Below, one piece after another: positions 37,001 through 41,734 of a stretch of 64,000 bases of DNA (positions are counted from its first letter, which is position 1; every line of letters begins with the position of its first letter). The stretch lies in assembly GCA_029964075.1 (NCBI GenBank), contig CM057148.1, positions 32,605,916-32,669,915 of the forward strand, read 5' to 3'. The translations under genes and the position numbers were made by a program. A model generated the notes under the pieces. That model ran no database searches, was not told the DNA's origin, and saw only the letters and a list, made by a program, of their open reading frames with translations. The DNA comes from Patiria pectinifera (lineage: Eukaryota > Echinodermata > Asteroidea > Valvatida > Asterinidae).

Positions 37001-39581
37001 GGTTAAAGAAACAATCACGTGTCCGCGAGAAAAATTGTTGGATTATCTATCCTGCTGAATGCACGCGCCCTCAGTGCATGCTGAGCGACAAGGGCCTTTA
37101 AAAGAGTAAGTCTACGGTTGCACCATGTGTCAAGTACATGTATCGCTTTTGTGAGTTTGTGGGGTTATGAAAAGAACCAGAGGAAACTCAACGTTTTGGA
37201 CAGTATGCTCTGCCCGTCGTCGGGAGACTGAATGGATAGCTAGGTTGTTGATGCATTTCAAGCACTTGATGGAGTGGTGCTCACTCAACCTAACCTTAGA
37301 TAAGGTAAGCTCCCTGTAGAGCCATGTCAGATCAGATTTGAAGGCTTGCATAGTCAAGTGAGCAATAAACATAAAGTTGCAGTTGCACAATAGGACAAAT
37401 GTTTTCTGACATTTACATATTTAGCTGAGTCTTGAATTAGTTATTCCTATCTTGCCAACTGCCAACAGGAAGTACATCTGTGTGCATTTGTGTGCTGAAA
37501 CCAGATTTCAGTACACATAAATCAGCTACTTAGAGGCACTGAACTGTCAAAAGTACACATCACAGCAGCCGTCCCATCACCTCCATAGTAGTTGACTCAG
37601 TTCCTACAGCTTATTTGGGGTCACGTTCCACGTCCATTCAAACTAGTGACTGCGACAGGCTATCCTGACAACCCTGACTACTGCTTGTTTGCATCGGTAA
37701 TATATGCCGACATAATTTCCTCAGCCAAAGAGGTTGAGAAATCATCAAGCATAACATCAGAAGTTCAAAAGGGTAAGCATGTTTTTGGAGTACGGAAACT
37801 TATTATCCATACACTTTATTACCCTGTCTCGCAACTCTTCTGGATCTTCTCCCAGCATAAACGCTAATTCTTTCATCTCAGTAGACTGGTAGTATAATTC
37901 ATCACTGCCTCCTATAATGACAACAATAGCAGTCAACAAAATGTTAAAGATGGTCACTCATCATCATTACAAAGAAATACACAAGGCAACAATAGTGCAA
38001 TGAGTGAGGACCTAGCTTTCATTCTACTTTATTTTTTTACAACACATTTTATACAAATCCATAATCGCAATATAGAGTTTATAACATTTAATAGTCACAG
38101 ACATGCACGACAAACTGAATGACCTCCTTCCACCCAGGTACATGGAAGATCATTGGGTGCACATGTCACTGGCTAAACTGAATGACCTCCTTCAAGCCCT
38201 GAGGTACATGGAAGATCATTGGGTGCACACGTCACTGGCTAAACAGAATGACCTCCTTCAAGCCCTGAGGTACATGGAAGATCATTGGGTGCACATGTCA
38301 CTGGCTAAACTGAACGACCTCCTTCAAGCCAGGTACATGGAAGATCATTGGGTGCACATGTCACTGGCTAAACTGAATGACCTCCTTCAAGCCAGGTACA
38401 TGGAAGATCATTGGGTGCACATGTCACTGGCTAAACTGAACGACCTCCTTCCACCCAGGTACATGGAAGATCATTGGGTGCACATGTCACTGGATAAACT
38501 GAATGACCTCCTTCAAGCCCTGAGGTACATGGAAGATCATTGGGTGCACATGTCACTGGCTAAACTGAACGACCTCCTTCCACCCAGGTACATGGAAGAT
38601 CATTGGGTGCACATGTCACTGGATAAACTGAATGACCTCCTTCAAGCCAGGTACATGGAAGATCATTGGGTGCACATGTCACTGGCTAAACTGAATGACC
38701 TCCTTCCACCCAGGTACATGGAAGATCATTGGGTGCACATGTCACTGGCTATATGAACCCACTAAAGACCACCCATTCATAATAACACGATGTATACAAA
38801 TGACCTTGCAATGTACTGGTATCCAGTAAGAGGTTGTCGCATTCCTCCAGGTCTTTCTGCAAGCCTTCTGATCGTTTATTGACCATATTAAGGTATTGCT
38901 GAATACTGTCTGGCATAGTGTCATCTTCATCATCCAACTCGGCATATTCCATGCCAACCATTTCAACCTGAAACAACCAGACAAATTATTCATTAACATC
39001 TCATGTTTATAATAGGCCTACAGTTTGCAAAATCAAATACACAAACAAACCAAACCAAACCAAAAGAATAACCGAGTTACAAATTTATTTTCTTTTTCAA
39101 TCTAGACTAAGTCTTGGGTTAGCCTAAAGACAACACCCAATGTGTTCTATGAGACATTCATCGTCCTAAAGTAATAGATTGCCATGTCTTGAACATGTGG
39201 AATGAGGTCAATCCTGCAATGGACACTCAGAAGTAAGTGTGAAGACTGTATCCCGGGCTACATAAACACACTAAGGGATGCACACGGTACACGTACAAGC
39301 ACATGAGGGATTTTGTCCAGGCAGAGGGTGAAAGTATTAAACAAACAAGTTTAAAACTAGAAAAAAAATAAGAAAAGAATTAAACAATTGATTTTTTTTT
39401 TAAAGATTTGGGAAAATTTGAATTTGACCATGTTTTTAGAGAAGTCACTCTTTACCTCATCCAGCTTGTCTTTGAGCTCATAATCATCGTTCACAGTTAT
39501 TCCATCGTCTGAAAGTGTAAGCAACTTCAACTGCTGTTGGATTTCTGCCTCAATCAAATCCTCCTCATATTCAGGATTCAT
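965..39581 (-). CDS. LRRIQ1: LRRIQ1 orthologue, whole gene span (24 exons found, one probably missing)
   Basis: Leucine-rich repeat and IQ motif containing protein 1. Its molecular role is poorly defined; IQ motifs bind calmodulin or EF-hand light chains, and the family is linked to ciliated cells (established knowledge). I joined exons 1-23 by GT-AG sites with consistent phase, giving 1460 codons without a stop; the human protein is about 1700 residues. Order: acidic N-terminus, charged coiled coil, IQ 1 (exons 7/8), Glu/Lys/Gln-rich coiled coil (exons 8-9), leucine-rich repeats (exons 11-17), Ser-rich linker (exon 18), IQ 2 and IQ 3 (exons 19-20), then a tail containing SEEWGFKD and NALQGRVQLM, both conserved in vertebrate LRRIQ1. 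The start is the Met at 39581, opening an acidic exon like the human N-terminus. The last exon (965-1086) does not join in phase with exon 23, so one exon is missing. Introns are 0.2-7 kb and carry most of the repeats. Confidence 0.9.
1768..2436. mobile_element. Tc1/mariner-like non-autonomous element, long TIRs
   Basis: Ends CAGGGTGAGTC... and ...GACTCACCTTG, each flanked by TA. Inverted similarity continues inward for about 200 bases on both sides (GTAGCACCAAAAAT against ATTTTTGGTGCTAC). No transposase. Lies in the LRRIQ1 3' region. Confidence 0.75.
2447..2850. mobile_element. Harbinger-like miniature element (TTA target duplication)
   Basis: TIR AGCCAGGTGCACACCTTTCCGAT at the left, matched by ATCGGAAAGGTATGCACCTGGCT at the right. 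TTA flanks both ends (2444-2446 and 2851-2853), as expected for PIF/Harbinger. A 15-base tandem repeat (TCACATGATGACAAG) occurs near 2580-2635. Confidence 0.7.
3670..3765. repeat. Hairpin, ~45 bp arms, CCGAGCCGAA core
   Basis: GTTTAAGACTGGTTGGAGTC ... is followed after the core by its inverted copy ending GACTCCAACCAGTCTTAAA. Arms meet at ATTACCCGAG and GGGTAAT. Confidence 0.75.
3985..4640. mobile_element. Hairpin-type miniature element, family B
   Basis: An AAATAATGAATGTTTATGAG arm and the central hairpin at 4065-4140 (GATGAAATGTTCCATTC / GAATGGAACATTC around AGGCGAAGC) are shared with copies at 9131-9900 and 12760-13810. The right end shares CCAATCAAATAACAAGGATT with the other copies. Boundaries are approximate. 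Confidence 0.55.
4688..4795. repeat. Hairpin, ~47 bp near-perfect arms
   Basis: CTCTGTTTAAAACCGGTGTG ... inverted as CACACCGGTTTTAAACAGAG, with core CCCGAGGCCAAGCCGAGGG. Confidence 0.8.
5876..8039. mobile_element. Foldback element whose arms are built of ~150-165 bp repeats
   Basis: Ends CAGTC and GACTG. GGACCTTGTAGATCAATATT (5949 on) is inverted near 8000. Each arm has about three degenerate tandem units containing a variant of TTTGTCCGATTGTATCAAAC (near 6120, 6285, 6430; inverted near 7570, 7735, 7865). The central 1 kb (6500-7540) has no gene. It sits between LRRIQ1 exons. Confidence 0.6.
6517..6554. repeat. Near-perfect AT-rich palindrome
   Basis: AAAAGAAGTAATATATTT and its inverse AAATATATTACTTCTTTT lie almost back to back. 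Confidence 0.7.
8122..8294 (-). CDS. LRRIQ1: LRRIQ1 exon 23, conserved tail
   Basis: Split Asn, CNMDSHTCTSSLFEYSWVHS to SEPNLPAISPNALQGRVQLM. The end aligns with human NHFLPELDPDVLNGGRVQLV. Acceptor AAACAG, donor ATG|GTATGT (phase 0). Read-through would end at a stop just before 8095. Human has extra sequence between exons 22 and 23, so a further phase 1/1 exon cannot be excluded. Confidence 0.82.
8654..8950. mobile_element. Miniature inverted-repeat element, AAC flanks
   Basis: TIR GGCCAAGTTCG at the left and CGAACTTGGCC at the right, flanked by AAC on both sides. Internal GTCGACTA/TAGTCGAC inverted motifs. Lies in the LRRIQ1 intron between exons 22 and 23. Confidence 0.65.
9131..9900. mobile_element. 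Hairpin-type element, family B, TIR TTATCTTCAAGCAAAC
   Basis: The first 16 bases are inverted at 9885-9900 (GTTTGCTTGAAGATAA). A central hairpin at 9288-9357 has arms GTAAAATCTGGACTTTTCCA around CACGAGGCGAAGCCAAGTG. The related terminal sequence also occurs near 3252. Confidence 0.65.
9906..10025. repeat. Double hairpin
   Basis: Outer arms GTTATCGCGCTCGCGCTCGT and its inverted variant ending GATAAC. The inner hairpin CATACCACATGGCC TTCG GGCCTCGTGGTATG is almost perfect. A partial copy lies at 11488-11545. Confidence 0.65.
10160..10860 (+). pseudogene. Non-LTR retrotransposon reverse transcriptase remnant
   Basis: Translated pieces in changing frames give RT-like strings: SICSLKLLAHILHSHI, ETQLILTIHDITNAL, VDMAILHVDWTKA, RLFADDCLL (the FADD catalytic motif), DLNKFEVW, YTTLVFPGLQYATAAW. 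Frameshifts and stops throughout, so dead. Jockey/CR1-like judging by motif order. Lies in the LRRIQ1 intron between exons 22 and 23. Confidence 0.7.
10939..11081. mobile_element. Pogo/Tc1-like miniature element, 143 bp
   Basis: TIR CAGTGAAATCTCGATAAGTC at the left and GACTTACCGAGATTTCACTG at the right, flanked by TA. Non-coding. Confidence 0.8.
12470..12561 (-). CDS. LRRIQ1: LRRIQ1 exon 22
   Basis: Completes Trp, then GFKDAATAELMMKRAKKLSK, GSSVHKNKTL plus 1 base. GFKDAATAELMMKRAKKL aligns with human GFKDISTAQQMLKRAQKM. The donor CTAA|GTAAGG was chosen because it gives phase 1, matching exon 23. Without splicing the frame would run to a TGA at 12402. Confidence 0.85.
12760..13810. mobile_element. 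Hairpin-type element, family B, with outer inverted ends
   Basis: Outer GGCAATTGACCTATCGCCGT is inverted near 13785 (ACGGTGATAGGTCAATT). The inner hairpin at 12843-12962 has ~58 bp arms meeting at CCACGAGGCGAAGCCGAGTGG. An open frame of 105 codons at 13397-13714 shows no recognisable product. Confidence 0.6.
14154..14461 (-). CDS. LRRIQ1: LRRIQ1 exon 21, Pro/Ser/Thr-rich
   Basis: 102 codons plus 2 bases, ANVDSDWLASETPCIPRSHP to HRQDQISEE plus split Trp. The tail ISEEW continues as GFKD in exon 22, matching the conserved vertebrate motif ISEEWGFKD. Pro-rich, without a domain. Acceptor TTACAG, donor ATG|GTAAGA. Confidence 0.9.
14579..15115. mobile_element. Miniature element with GGGCCCAATTT ends
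   Basis: CTGGGCCCAATTTTAT at the left, inverted as ATGAAATTGGGTCCTGG at the right. Includes a run of G at 14885-14896. No coding sequence. Lies between LRRIQ1 exons 20 and 21. Confidence 0.5.
15359..15493 (-). CDS. LRRIQ1: LRRIQ1 exon 20, IQ motif 3 and acidic stretch
   Basis: 45 codons, TLWRGYRVRKMVAVARQAVR, YHDSEDEEDAMLYDEIDPTS, WDVAQ. Joined to exon 19 it yields IQTLWRGYRVRK, a perfect IQ motif. The acidic SEDEEDAMLYDEID matches the human DEEYREIDLEDFIFDE region. Acceptor GTGCAG, donor CAG|GTAAGT. Confidence 0.92.
16824..16841. repeat. (TTA)n microsatellite
   Basis: Short run of TTA/ATT units within an LRRIQ1 intron. Confidence 0.7.
17145..17244 (-). CDS. LRRIQ1: LRRIQ1 exon 19, IQ motif 2 and start of IQ 3
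   Basis: Split Ser, HAATVIQARWRGYVVGRDLD, IHTKQDLAALHIQ. The first part is a perfect IQxxxRGxxxR motif (IQARWRGYVVGR). The last two residues, IQ, open the next motif, completed in exon 20. Acceptor AATAG, donor CAG|GTAATG. Enters phase 2, leaves phase 0. Confidence 0.92.
17761..18321 (-). CDS. LRRIQ1: LRRIQ1 exon 18, Ser/His/Gln-rich linker
   Basis: 561 bases, phase 2 at both ends. It begins SLTGNSPRDILQANQARDAY and ends around KDSHPPQHPI. Low-complexity Ser/Asp/His/Gln composition with no domain, as in the same position of vertebrate LRRIQ1. Acceptor TTGTAG; donor CAG|GTTAGC is weaker than the others in the gene, but it gives the only phase that joins exon 19. Confidence 0.85.
18377..19596. 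mobile_element. hAT-like non-autonomous element, GAGACC-rich ends, perfect 8-bp TSD
   Basis: Flanked by TCTAAAAT at 18369-18376 and 19597-19604, an exact 8-base duplication. Ends CAATTTTGTAGTCAAGACC and inverted GGTCTTGAC...TACAACACTG-type (here GTCTTGACGGCTGTAACACTG). Both ends carry repeated GAGACCAAGACC motifs. No transposase frame inside. Lies in the LRRIQ1 intron between exons 17 and 18. Confidence 0.8.
20057..20218 (-). CDS. LRRIQ1: LRRIQ1 exon 17, LRR C-terminal cap
   Basis: Split Arg, SAVLGSLRWLHVLDNEAIIK, PISVPSPRTPLERMCLSQLY, AQEQLRTTYQQHT. The opening matches the LRR cap motif (YRxxVLxxLPxLxxLD). The rest resembles the helical linker of LRRIQ1. Acceptor GACAG, donor AGC|GTAAGT. 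Phase 2 at both ends. Confidence 0.88.
20704..20797 (-). CDS. LRRIQ1: LRRIQ1 exon 16, leucine-rich repeat
   Basis: Split Asp, MDIIVNGLRDCNHLEDVCLE, GNPVTQDDQY. The LxxVxLxGNPV pattern is the last canonical repeat before the LRR cap. Acceptor TTACAG, donor ATAG|GTAAGC. Enters phase 1, leaves phase 2. Confidence 0.9.
21239..21312 (-). CDS. LRRIQ1: LRRIQ1 exon 15, leucine-rich repeat
   Basis: 74 bases: split Gly, LSDLPDLKYCLMLRRFDISH, NCIT. One LRR unit (LRRFDISHNCIT, human LEKLDVSHNCLS). Acceptor TTTCAG, donor ACAG|GTAAAC. Enters phase 2, leaves phase 1. Confidence 0.9.
21365..22300. mobile_element. Foldback element (family of 3283-5308) split by an RT fragment
   Basis: Half-hairpin GATAATGACCCGAGCCGAAG at 21437 and the other half CTCGGTTTCGCCTCGGGTAA at 22133 are separated by about 680 bases containing an RT fragment. 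The right end CCCAAGTGACGGGTTCTCAA ... CTGTCTTAGG matches the 5308 end. Confidence 0.6.
21840..22125 (+). pseudogene. Non-LTR reverse transcriptase fragment
   Basis: Uninterrupted 86-codon piece from 21894 with RVYQESQCGFRAGRSTIHII, RQLQEKCRKQRKSLYIAFID, LTKVLDLVSR, LLERIGCPPKLPSIICSFHN. These are RT motifs upstream of the catalytic YADD box (QCGFRxGRST, AFIDLTKAFD). The rest of the element is absent. It sits in the loop of a foldback element. Confidence 0.75.
22334..22461 (-). CDS. LRRIQ1: LRRIQ1 exon 14, leucine-rich repeats
   Basis: 42 codons plus 2 bases, MPPVQNHVLLNDLRLTDNSI, SSIVPLGQAWLPLLQYVSIA, QN. It aligns with human LPSLENLVLLRELHLDDNSI and WLPLLQNITISQN. Acceptor ATTTAG, donor GG|GTAACT. 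It is easily missed because its open frame is short, and it sits directly beside a foldback/retrotransposon block (21365-22300). Confidence 0.9.
22596..22789 (-). CDS. LRRIQ1: LRRIQ1 exon 13, leucine-rich repeats
   Basis: 194 bases: split Gly, then GLESVVNLTHLDVSHNQLVS, INGIGQLIHLTDLNVSHNHL, SSVQDLQTCCLLQSLNIESN, SLVE. Three full LRR units with Asn in the conserved turn. Acceptor TTACAG, donor GAG|GTATGT. Enters phase 1, leaves phase 0. Confidence 0.93.
23017..23167 (-). CDS. LRRIQ1: LRRIQ1 exon 12, leucine-rich repeats
   Basis: 50 codons plus 1 base, HNKVEGIHCRDRTRLKQLML, QNNKLTSSHGLEGCTQLRYL, QLSKNSITRT. Classic LxxLxLxxNxI spacing, and SSHGLEGCTQLRYLQLS aligns well with human SLHGLDGCTNIQCLELS. 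Acceptor CCACAG, donor ACAG|GTAAGA. Leaves phase 1. Confidence 0.92.
23384..23536 (-). CDS. LRRIQ1: LRRIQ1 exon 11, first leucine-rich repeats
   Basis: 51 codons, VTVVVIEKSTPCCLSSLVSC, PDLTCLHLHRCGIMLLEALD, HCSSITYIDLQ. Two LRR units of the LxxLxLxxCxI type. Human counterpart: the segment from the Cys-rich LSTLAECTNLQFLSLRRCGL to YIDAQ. Acceptor ACTAG, donor ACAG|GTAAGA, phase 0 at both ends. Confidence 0.88.
23774..23906 (-). CDS. LRRIQ1: LRRIQ1 exon 10, linker before leucine-rich repeats
   Basis: Split Arg, then SVVSDLRSTEARRPLRRVPG, ANKLPALTSSQLLAASQSGT, QLSQ. ARRPLRRVPGANKLPALTSS aligns with human RRRRPVKCPANMTPALDKLE. The acceptor is a tandem AG (GAAG|TAG|), so the exon may begin at 23909 with one extra codon. 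A second in-frame donor 12 bases further on would add four codons (VNDQ). Confidence 0.8.
24193..24981 (-). CDS. LRRIQ1: LRRIQ1 exon 9, large coiled-coil and low-complexity exon
   Basis: 789 bases, the largest exon. The first third is Glu/Lys/Gln-rich coiled coil (RRKEEIQKQEIEERQKQERL and onward). The middle is a Ser/Thr-rich poorly conserved region, and the end is IEARRLQWMQNSASYR, which matches the human segment IEERRLAWIKSF just before the leucine-rich repeats. Acceptor GTAAG, donor ATAG|GTAAGA. Enters phase 2, leaves phase 2. Confidence 0.9.
25365..25526 (-). CDS. LRRIQ1: LRRIQ1 exon 8, end of IQ 1 and basic coiled coil
   Basis: 162 bases: split Arg, VRKKYISRLNRLREERHQRQ, then a run of Lys/Arg/Glu (HRKKREREERKKKEEEE). 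Enters phase 2, leaves phase 2. Acceptor TTGCAG, donor AAAG|GTAAGG. Confidence 0.87.
26802..26941 (-). CDS. LRRIQ1: LRRIQ1 exon 7, start of IQ motif 1
   Basis: 46 codons plus 2 bases, ADIEKFAKETEAERLEFECH to HAATLIQAAVRSY. Donor ATAG|GTAAGG. The IQ motif (IQAAVRSYRVRK) begins here and is completed in exon 8, so intron 7 cuts the motif. Ser replaces the usual Gly after the central Arg. Confidence 0.87.
27322..27396 (-). CDS. LRRIQ1: LRRIQ1 exon 6, coiled coil
   Basis: 25 codons, VVEAKAAQELELQTKKNQEV and LNKHQ, phase 0 at both ends. Acceptor TTGAAG, donor CCAG|GTAGTA. Continues the coiled coil in frame. Confidence 0.8.
27655..27795. repeat. Inverted copy of a sequence near 30640-30740
   Basis: GAAGAGCAAACCTAATTTTA and CATCACCCCGACGCAAAATT here correspond, inverted and diverged, to GCGTCAGGGTGATGTCAATT and AGTGAAGGGC near 30690-30750. 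They may be the ends of one element spanning LRRIQ1 exon 5, or two separate copies. Confidence 0.35.
30130..30350 (-). CDS. LRRIQ1: LRRIQ1 exon 5, coiled coil
   Basis: 221 bases: split Gly, then DGIITRAADSEQKAWQDLLK to KQMHQNRK. Enters phase 1, leaves phase 0. Gln/Lys/Asp-rich heptads match the coiled coil that precedes IQ 1 in vertebrate LRRIQ1. Acceptor CAAAAG, donor AAAG|GTTAAT. It sits after the largest intron but one of the gene (6.1 kb), which is full of repeats. Confidence 0.85.
31359..32218. mobile_element. hAT-like non-autonomous element, GGTCTC-rich ends
   Basis: Starts CAGTGTTGTAGGTCTTGAGA and ends GGTCTCGACTACAACACTG. Flanks CTACGGAG and CTACGTGT agree at 5 of 8 bases, a decayed 8-base duplication. 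Same family as 18377-19596. Repeated GGTCTCGGTCTC occupies 31380-31510 and 32145-32210. Confidence 0.7.
32380..34290 (+). pseudogene. Non-LTR retrotransposon with endonuclease, RT core deleted
   Basis: Broken frames give MTGDFNIDNP and GLSDHSAITC (apurinic-like endonuclease GDFN and SDH motifs, 32680-32900), RAKQQRHHLERYWR and LIRQAKRNHYSSRV (linker, 33140-33300), and the RT start VPTITEIINQSLESGVIPPP, HAQVRPLLKKSTLD (33600-33740). The palm with its YADD box is missing. Sequence jumps near 33960 to the C-terminal HAAPKFWNNLPLKL block (34035-34130) and a TTATTATTG-type 3' tail. CR1/L2-like by layout. Confidence 0.75.
34298..34775. mobile_element. Foldback miniature element, family E copy 1
   Basis: TAACACCTCATCCACAGATT near the left recurs inverted at 34640 (AATCTGTGGGTGAAGTGTTA). 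A hairpin follows: ATTGAATGTTTTTATCTCGT with ATTCAATATTTGTATAAT. Shares GTCTTGATTGGCCGAGAGCA with the copy at 58662-59150. Confidence 0.6.
35524..35896. mobile_element. hAT-like miniature element, 373 bp
   Basis: TIR CAAGCGCGGTTCTA and TAGAACCGCGCCTG. Flanks ATCTGAT (35517-35523) and ATCTTGAT (35897-35904) are an 8-base duplication with one base lost. Runs of C and G near both ends. Most of it is duplicated again in the next 480 bp. Confidence 0.7.
35539..36488. repeat. Recent tandem duplication, ~475 bp x2, reaching into LRRIQ1 exon 4
   Basis: 35539-36016 and 36017-36488 are nearly identical, differing mainly in homopolymer length. The unit runs from inside the hAT-like element to 15 bases inside exon 4, and includes the exon 4 donor. 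The left junction is a G-run, consistent with slippage or unequal crossing-over at short homology. Confidence 0.85.
36474..36630 (-). CDS. LRRIQ1: LRRIQ1 exon 4
   Basis: 52 codons plus 1 base, VLTEVEKEERKESEHVRDHM to HQTVHTT. Acceptor TTGCAG, donor ACAG|GTAAGA. Hydrophilic, low conservation. The last 15 coding bases and the donor are copied about 472 bp downstream in the transcript sense (35999-36016) by a tandem duplication, see separate entry. Confidence 0.75.
37823..37911 (-). CDS. LRRIQ1: LRRIQ1 exon 3
   Basis: 89 bases encoding a split Gly, then GSDELYYQSTEMKELAFMLG and EDPEELRDR. Acceptor ATTATAG, donor AGG|GTAATA. Enters phase 1, leaves phase 0. Acidic helical segment without a recognised domain. 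Confidence 0.8.
38103..38756 (+). repeat. Minisatellite, 10 units of 63/66 bp, open on the plus strand
   Basis: Unit begins GTACATGGAAGATCATTGGG and ends with either CTTCAAGCC(CTG)A or CTTCCACCCA. All length changes are multiples of three, so one frame stays open for 217 codons, with peptide unit RYMEDHWVHMSLAKLNDLLQ. Antisense within the LRRIQ1 intron between exons 2 and 3. No promoter or homologue is evident, so I class it as a repeat rather than a gene. Confidence 0.85.
38805..38967 (-). CDS. LRRIQ1: LRRIQ1 exon 2
   Basis: 54 codons plus 1 base. The acceptor is TTTCAG, the first residues are VEMVGMEYAELDDEDD, and the donor is CAAG|GTCATT. The segment PDSIQQYLNMVNKRSEGLQK resembles the conserved human LRRIQ1 stretch around PESVLHCINIIKNRSKAVEE. 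Enters phase 0, leaves phase 1. Confidence 0.85.
39456..39581 (-). CDS. LRRIQ1: LRRIQ1 exon 1 (start codon)
   Basis: 42 codons, beginning MNPEYEEDLIEAEIQQQLKL and ending KDKLDE before a GTAAAG donor at 39454-39455. It is acidic and helical, as is the vertebrate N-terminus. Phase 0 end. Another ATG lies upstream near 39640, but no open frame connects it to this exon. Confidence 0.85.
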
Positions 39582-39687
39582 GATGTATGTTCTTTTCGCA
39601 TCAACGTGGGTCCCACGGGCAACTTTAAAGTAACAAAAGACATGTTTTTAGGTGGTAATTAGTAATTAACCCTCAAACACAGATGTT

Positions 39688-39700
39688 GTAACCCGTTAAC
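39688..39700. promoter_or_regulatory. Weak RFX X-box-like site upstream of LRRIQ1
   Basis: GTAACC C GTTAAC, 107 bases before the start codon. Half-sites agree with the RFX consensus GTNRCC/RGYAAC at 11 of 12 positions, with a 1-base spacer. RFX factors drive ciliary genes in animals; assignment here is inference. Confidence 0.25.
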
Positions 39701-39777
39701 CCTTCAAGAAGAATGTTAAGGCATGAATCTACTTCTAACCATAAGAAACTTGACCTTTTGATCCTGAACGATAACAA

Positions 39778-41705
39778 GGCCGAAAAAAAATTAGTTCTGC
39801 TTCCGATTACATGCCTTTCAAAAATAGGGTCAGTCGGTCAGAATTTTTTTGGGGGGGGGCCAATTTTTTTTATGCAGATTGAATGGGGTATTCAATTATA
39901 TGTGAAGTTTTAGCCTGAACTATTTCCATTGCACTACGAAAGCTATACACAAAATGGCCACGAAAAGTGAATAAAACCTACCTCAATTATTGTCAATATA
40001 TTTACTTTCGATAATTCTTAAAAAATAATGGAAAATTCAGGCCGTTCGCTAGTCAAGACGGGAAGCTGGCCAAAACTCCGAAGTGTGTGATGCACTGTGC
40101 ATGTGTGGCCCGCGGCCGACAGACCTCGTTTTACGGTCGAAAATTTCGGGAAACACGCTGCATGTATCACTCCAAACGAGTAGTGCGATCTCAAAATGAA
40201 CTCTTGAACACGGAAAATACATACACAGACAAGATAGATCAATTCTGTGAATTAACTTGCAAAAATGTTCTTTCTCCATCGGTGTTTTCTTGGCATTTTT
40301 ACGATGTCGAATCCGACCAGTTGACACAGACAGTGCACGTGCCTAATGCATAGCCATGTTAGCGCTAGCGATCGCATAGCCATGACAGACTGGTATCATG
40401 TCTTCTAAATTGGCCCCTGGGCGGCGCGGCGGGAACCAGTTGTCACTGCACTGAGCAAGGTTTACGCACGTGATTATAGTCACCGTGACATCGAATTGCG
40501 AGGTATGATGACAGATCGCGAAGCTAAAGCCAAAGATTTTCCGTTTCAGAAAAGTGCAAATTCCGTTTGCAAAAATCCTATATTCCGTTTTAGGCAGAAA
40601 AATTCCGTTTCACATTTATTCAATACAAAAATTGGCATTTTATCTACATTAGGCCTATACCATGTGCACAGAAAATAATTCCAAGACCACAATGAAATAG
40701 TCGTTTGGTTGGAGCGCGGGCAAATTGCCCCCAAAAAGATTGCTATTTTATCAACGGCCGATCAATGTACAGACGTAGTATTTAACTTCGCCACAGTCAA
40801 GTCGTATACTGCACTGCCACTGCCACACACGTGAGAAACATGCAATAGCTGCACAGGCCAATCCCATGACGTCACACACATCAGCTGGCCGAAGCGAAAT
40901 TCATGTCCGCCATTTTGTTTTCGGGCTAACGTTAGCGACAAAAATAGGATAGTTGACGGTAGACTATTGGACCTAAGCACGACATGCATTTCAATAGAGC
41001 CAAAGTTAGATGTTATACGAATGGTTGATTGATTGCACAGAGAAAAATAAACCTGCCGATGGAGCAAAAGAGACCCACAAGAGCATGCCGTGAGTGTGAT
41101 GATTTTCACCCGTGCGCTGGCCGACAGCTACGGCGTGCGTCGGGACTGTCACTCCCATGACCACGCGTACTACGGTAATGATCTCGTATCATTTATTGCT
41201 CTGATCTTGAACGTTTTTTGTCCCACCAACATCGTGATATAAACATCGCTCATTTTTTATATGGCTCGTCTGTTCAATCAATCATCAACAATTCGTTTTG
41301 TATTTGATACATTTTATGAAATTGTGTTTTTTTATCAATGAAATTGCAGAAGGTATTTTGTTCAGATTCAAATTCCGTTTTCCGTTTCGAGGAGCAGATT
41401 CCGCGAATTCCGTCCGTTTTCCGCGATCGCGGAAAATCATTGGCCCTACGAAGCCAATTTGGTTTCTTTTGAAAAAAATAGCGAATGTAATAAGAAAACA
41501 AATAAATTACAAGCATTTTTTTTAAGCAAATGGGTTGTTAAGAGGTATTTTGTGAAGACAGAAAAGACAACAAGCTTTTATTTTTATTTATTCAATCATT
41601 ATTTTTTAATTTTTTTATTTGGAATTGCCGATAAATTTTTTAGGGTCGCAGCCTAAAAATAGGGTCGGTCAGGTAACCGGATGCAGAAGTATTTTTTTTT
41701 TTGGC
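39778..41705. mobile_element. TIR element with GGCCAAAAAAAA ends and AATAGGGTCGGTC motif
   Basis: Left GGCCGAAAAAAAATTAGTTC, TGCTTCCGATTACATG, AAAATAGGGTCAGTCGGTCA. The right end at 41640-41705 is its inverse (AAAATAGGGTCGGTCAGGTA, CCGGATGCAGAAGTA, then T-run and GGCC). A further end-like copy lies at 30785-30840. The interior has TTCCGTTTT-type repeats (40535-40650, 41370-41440) and the palindrome CCGCGATCGCGG. Confidence 0.55.
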
Positions 41706-41734
41706 CCAAGTAACAGGAACGAGGCGGCACCATA

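Noticed and set aside
37130-37390. 86-codon frame on the minus strand between LRRIQ1 exons 3 and 4
   Set aside because: Not needed for the reading frame, since exon 3 and exon 4 join directly in phase; no matching human segment.
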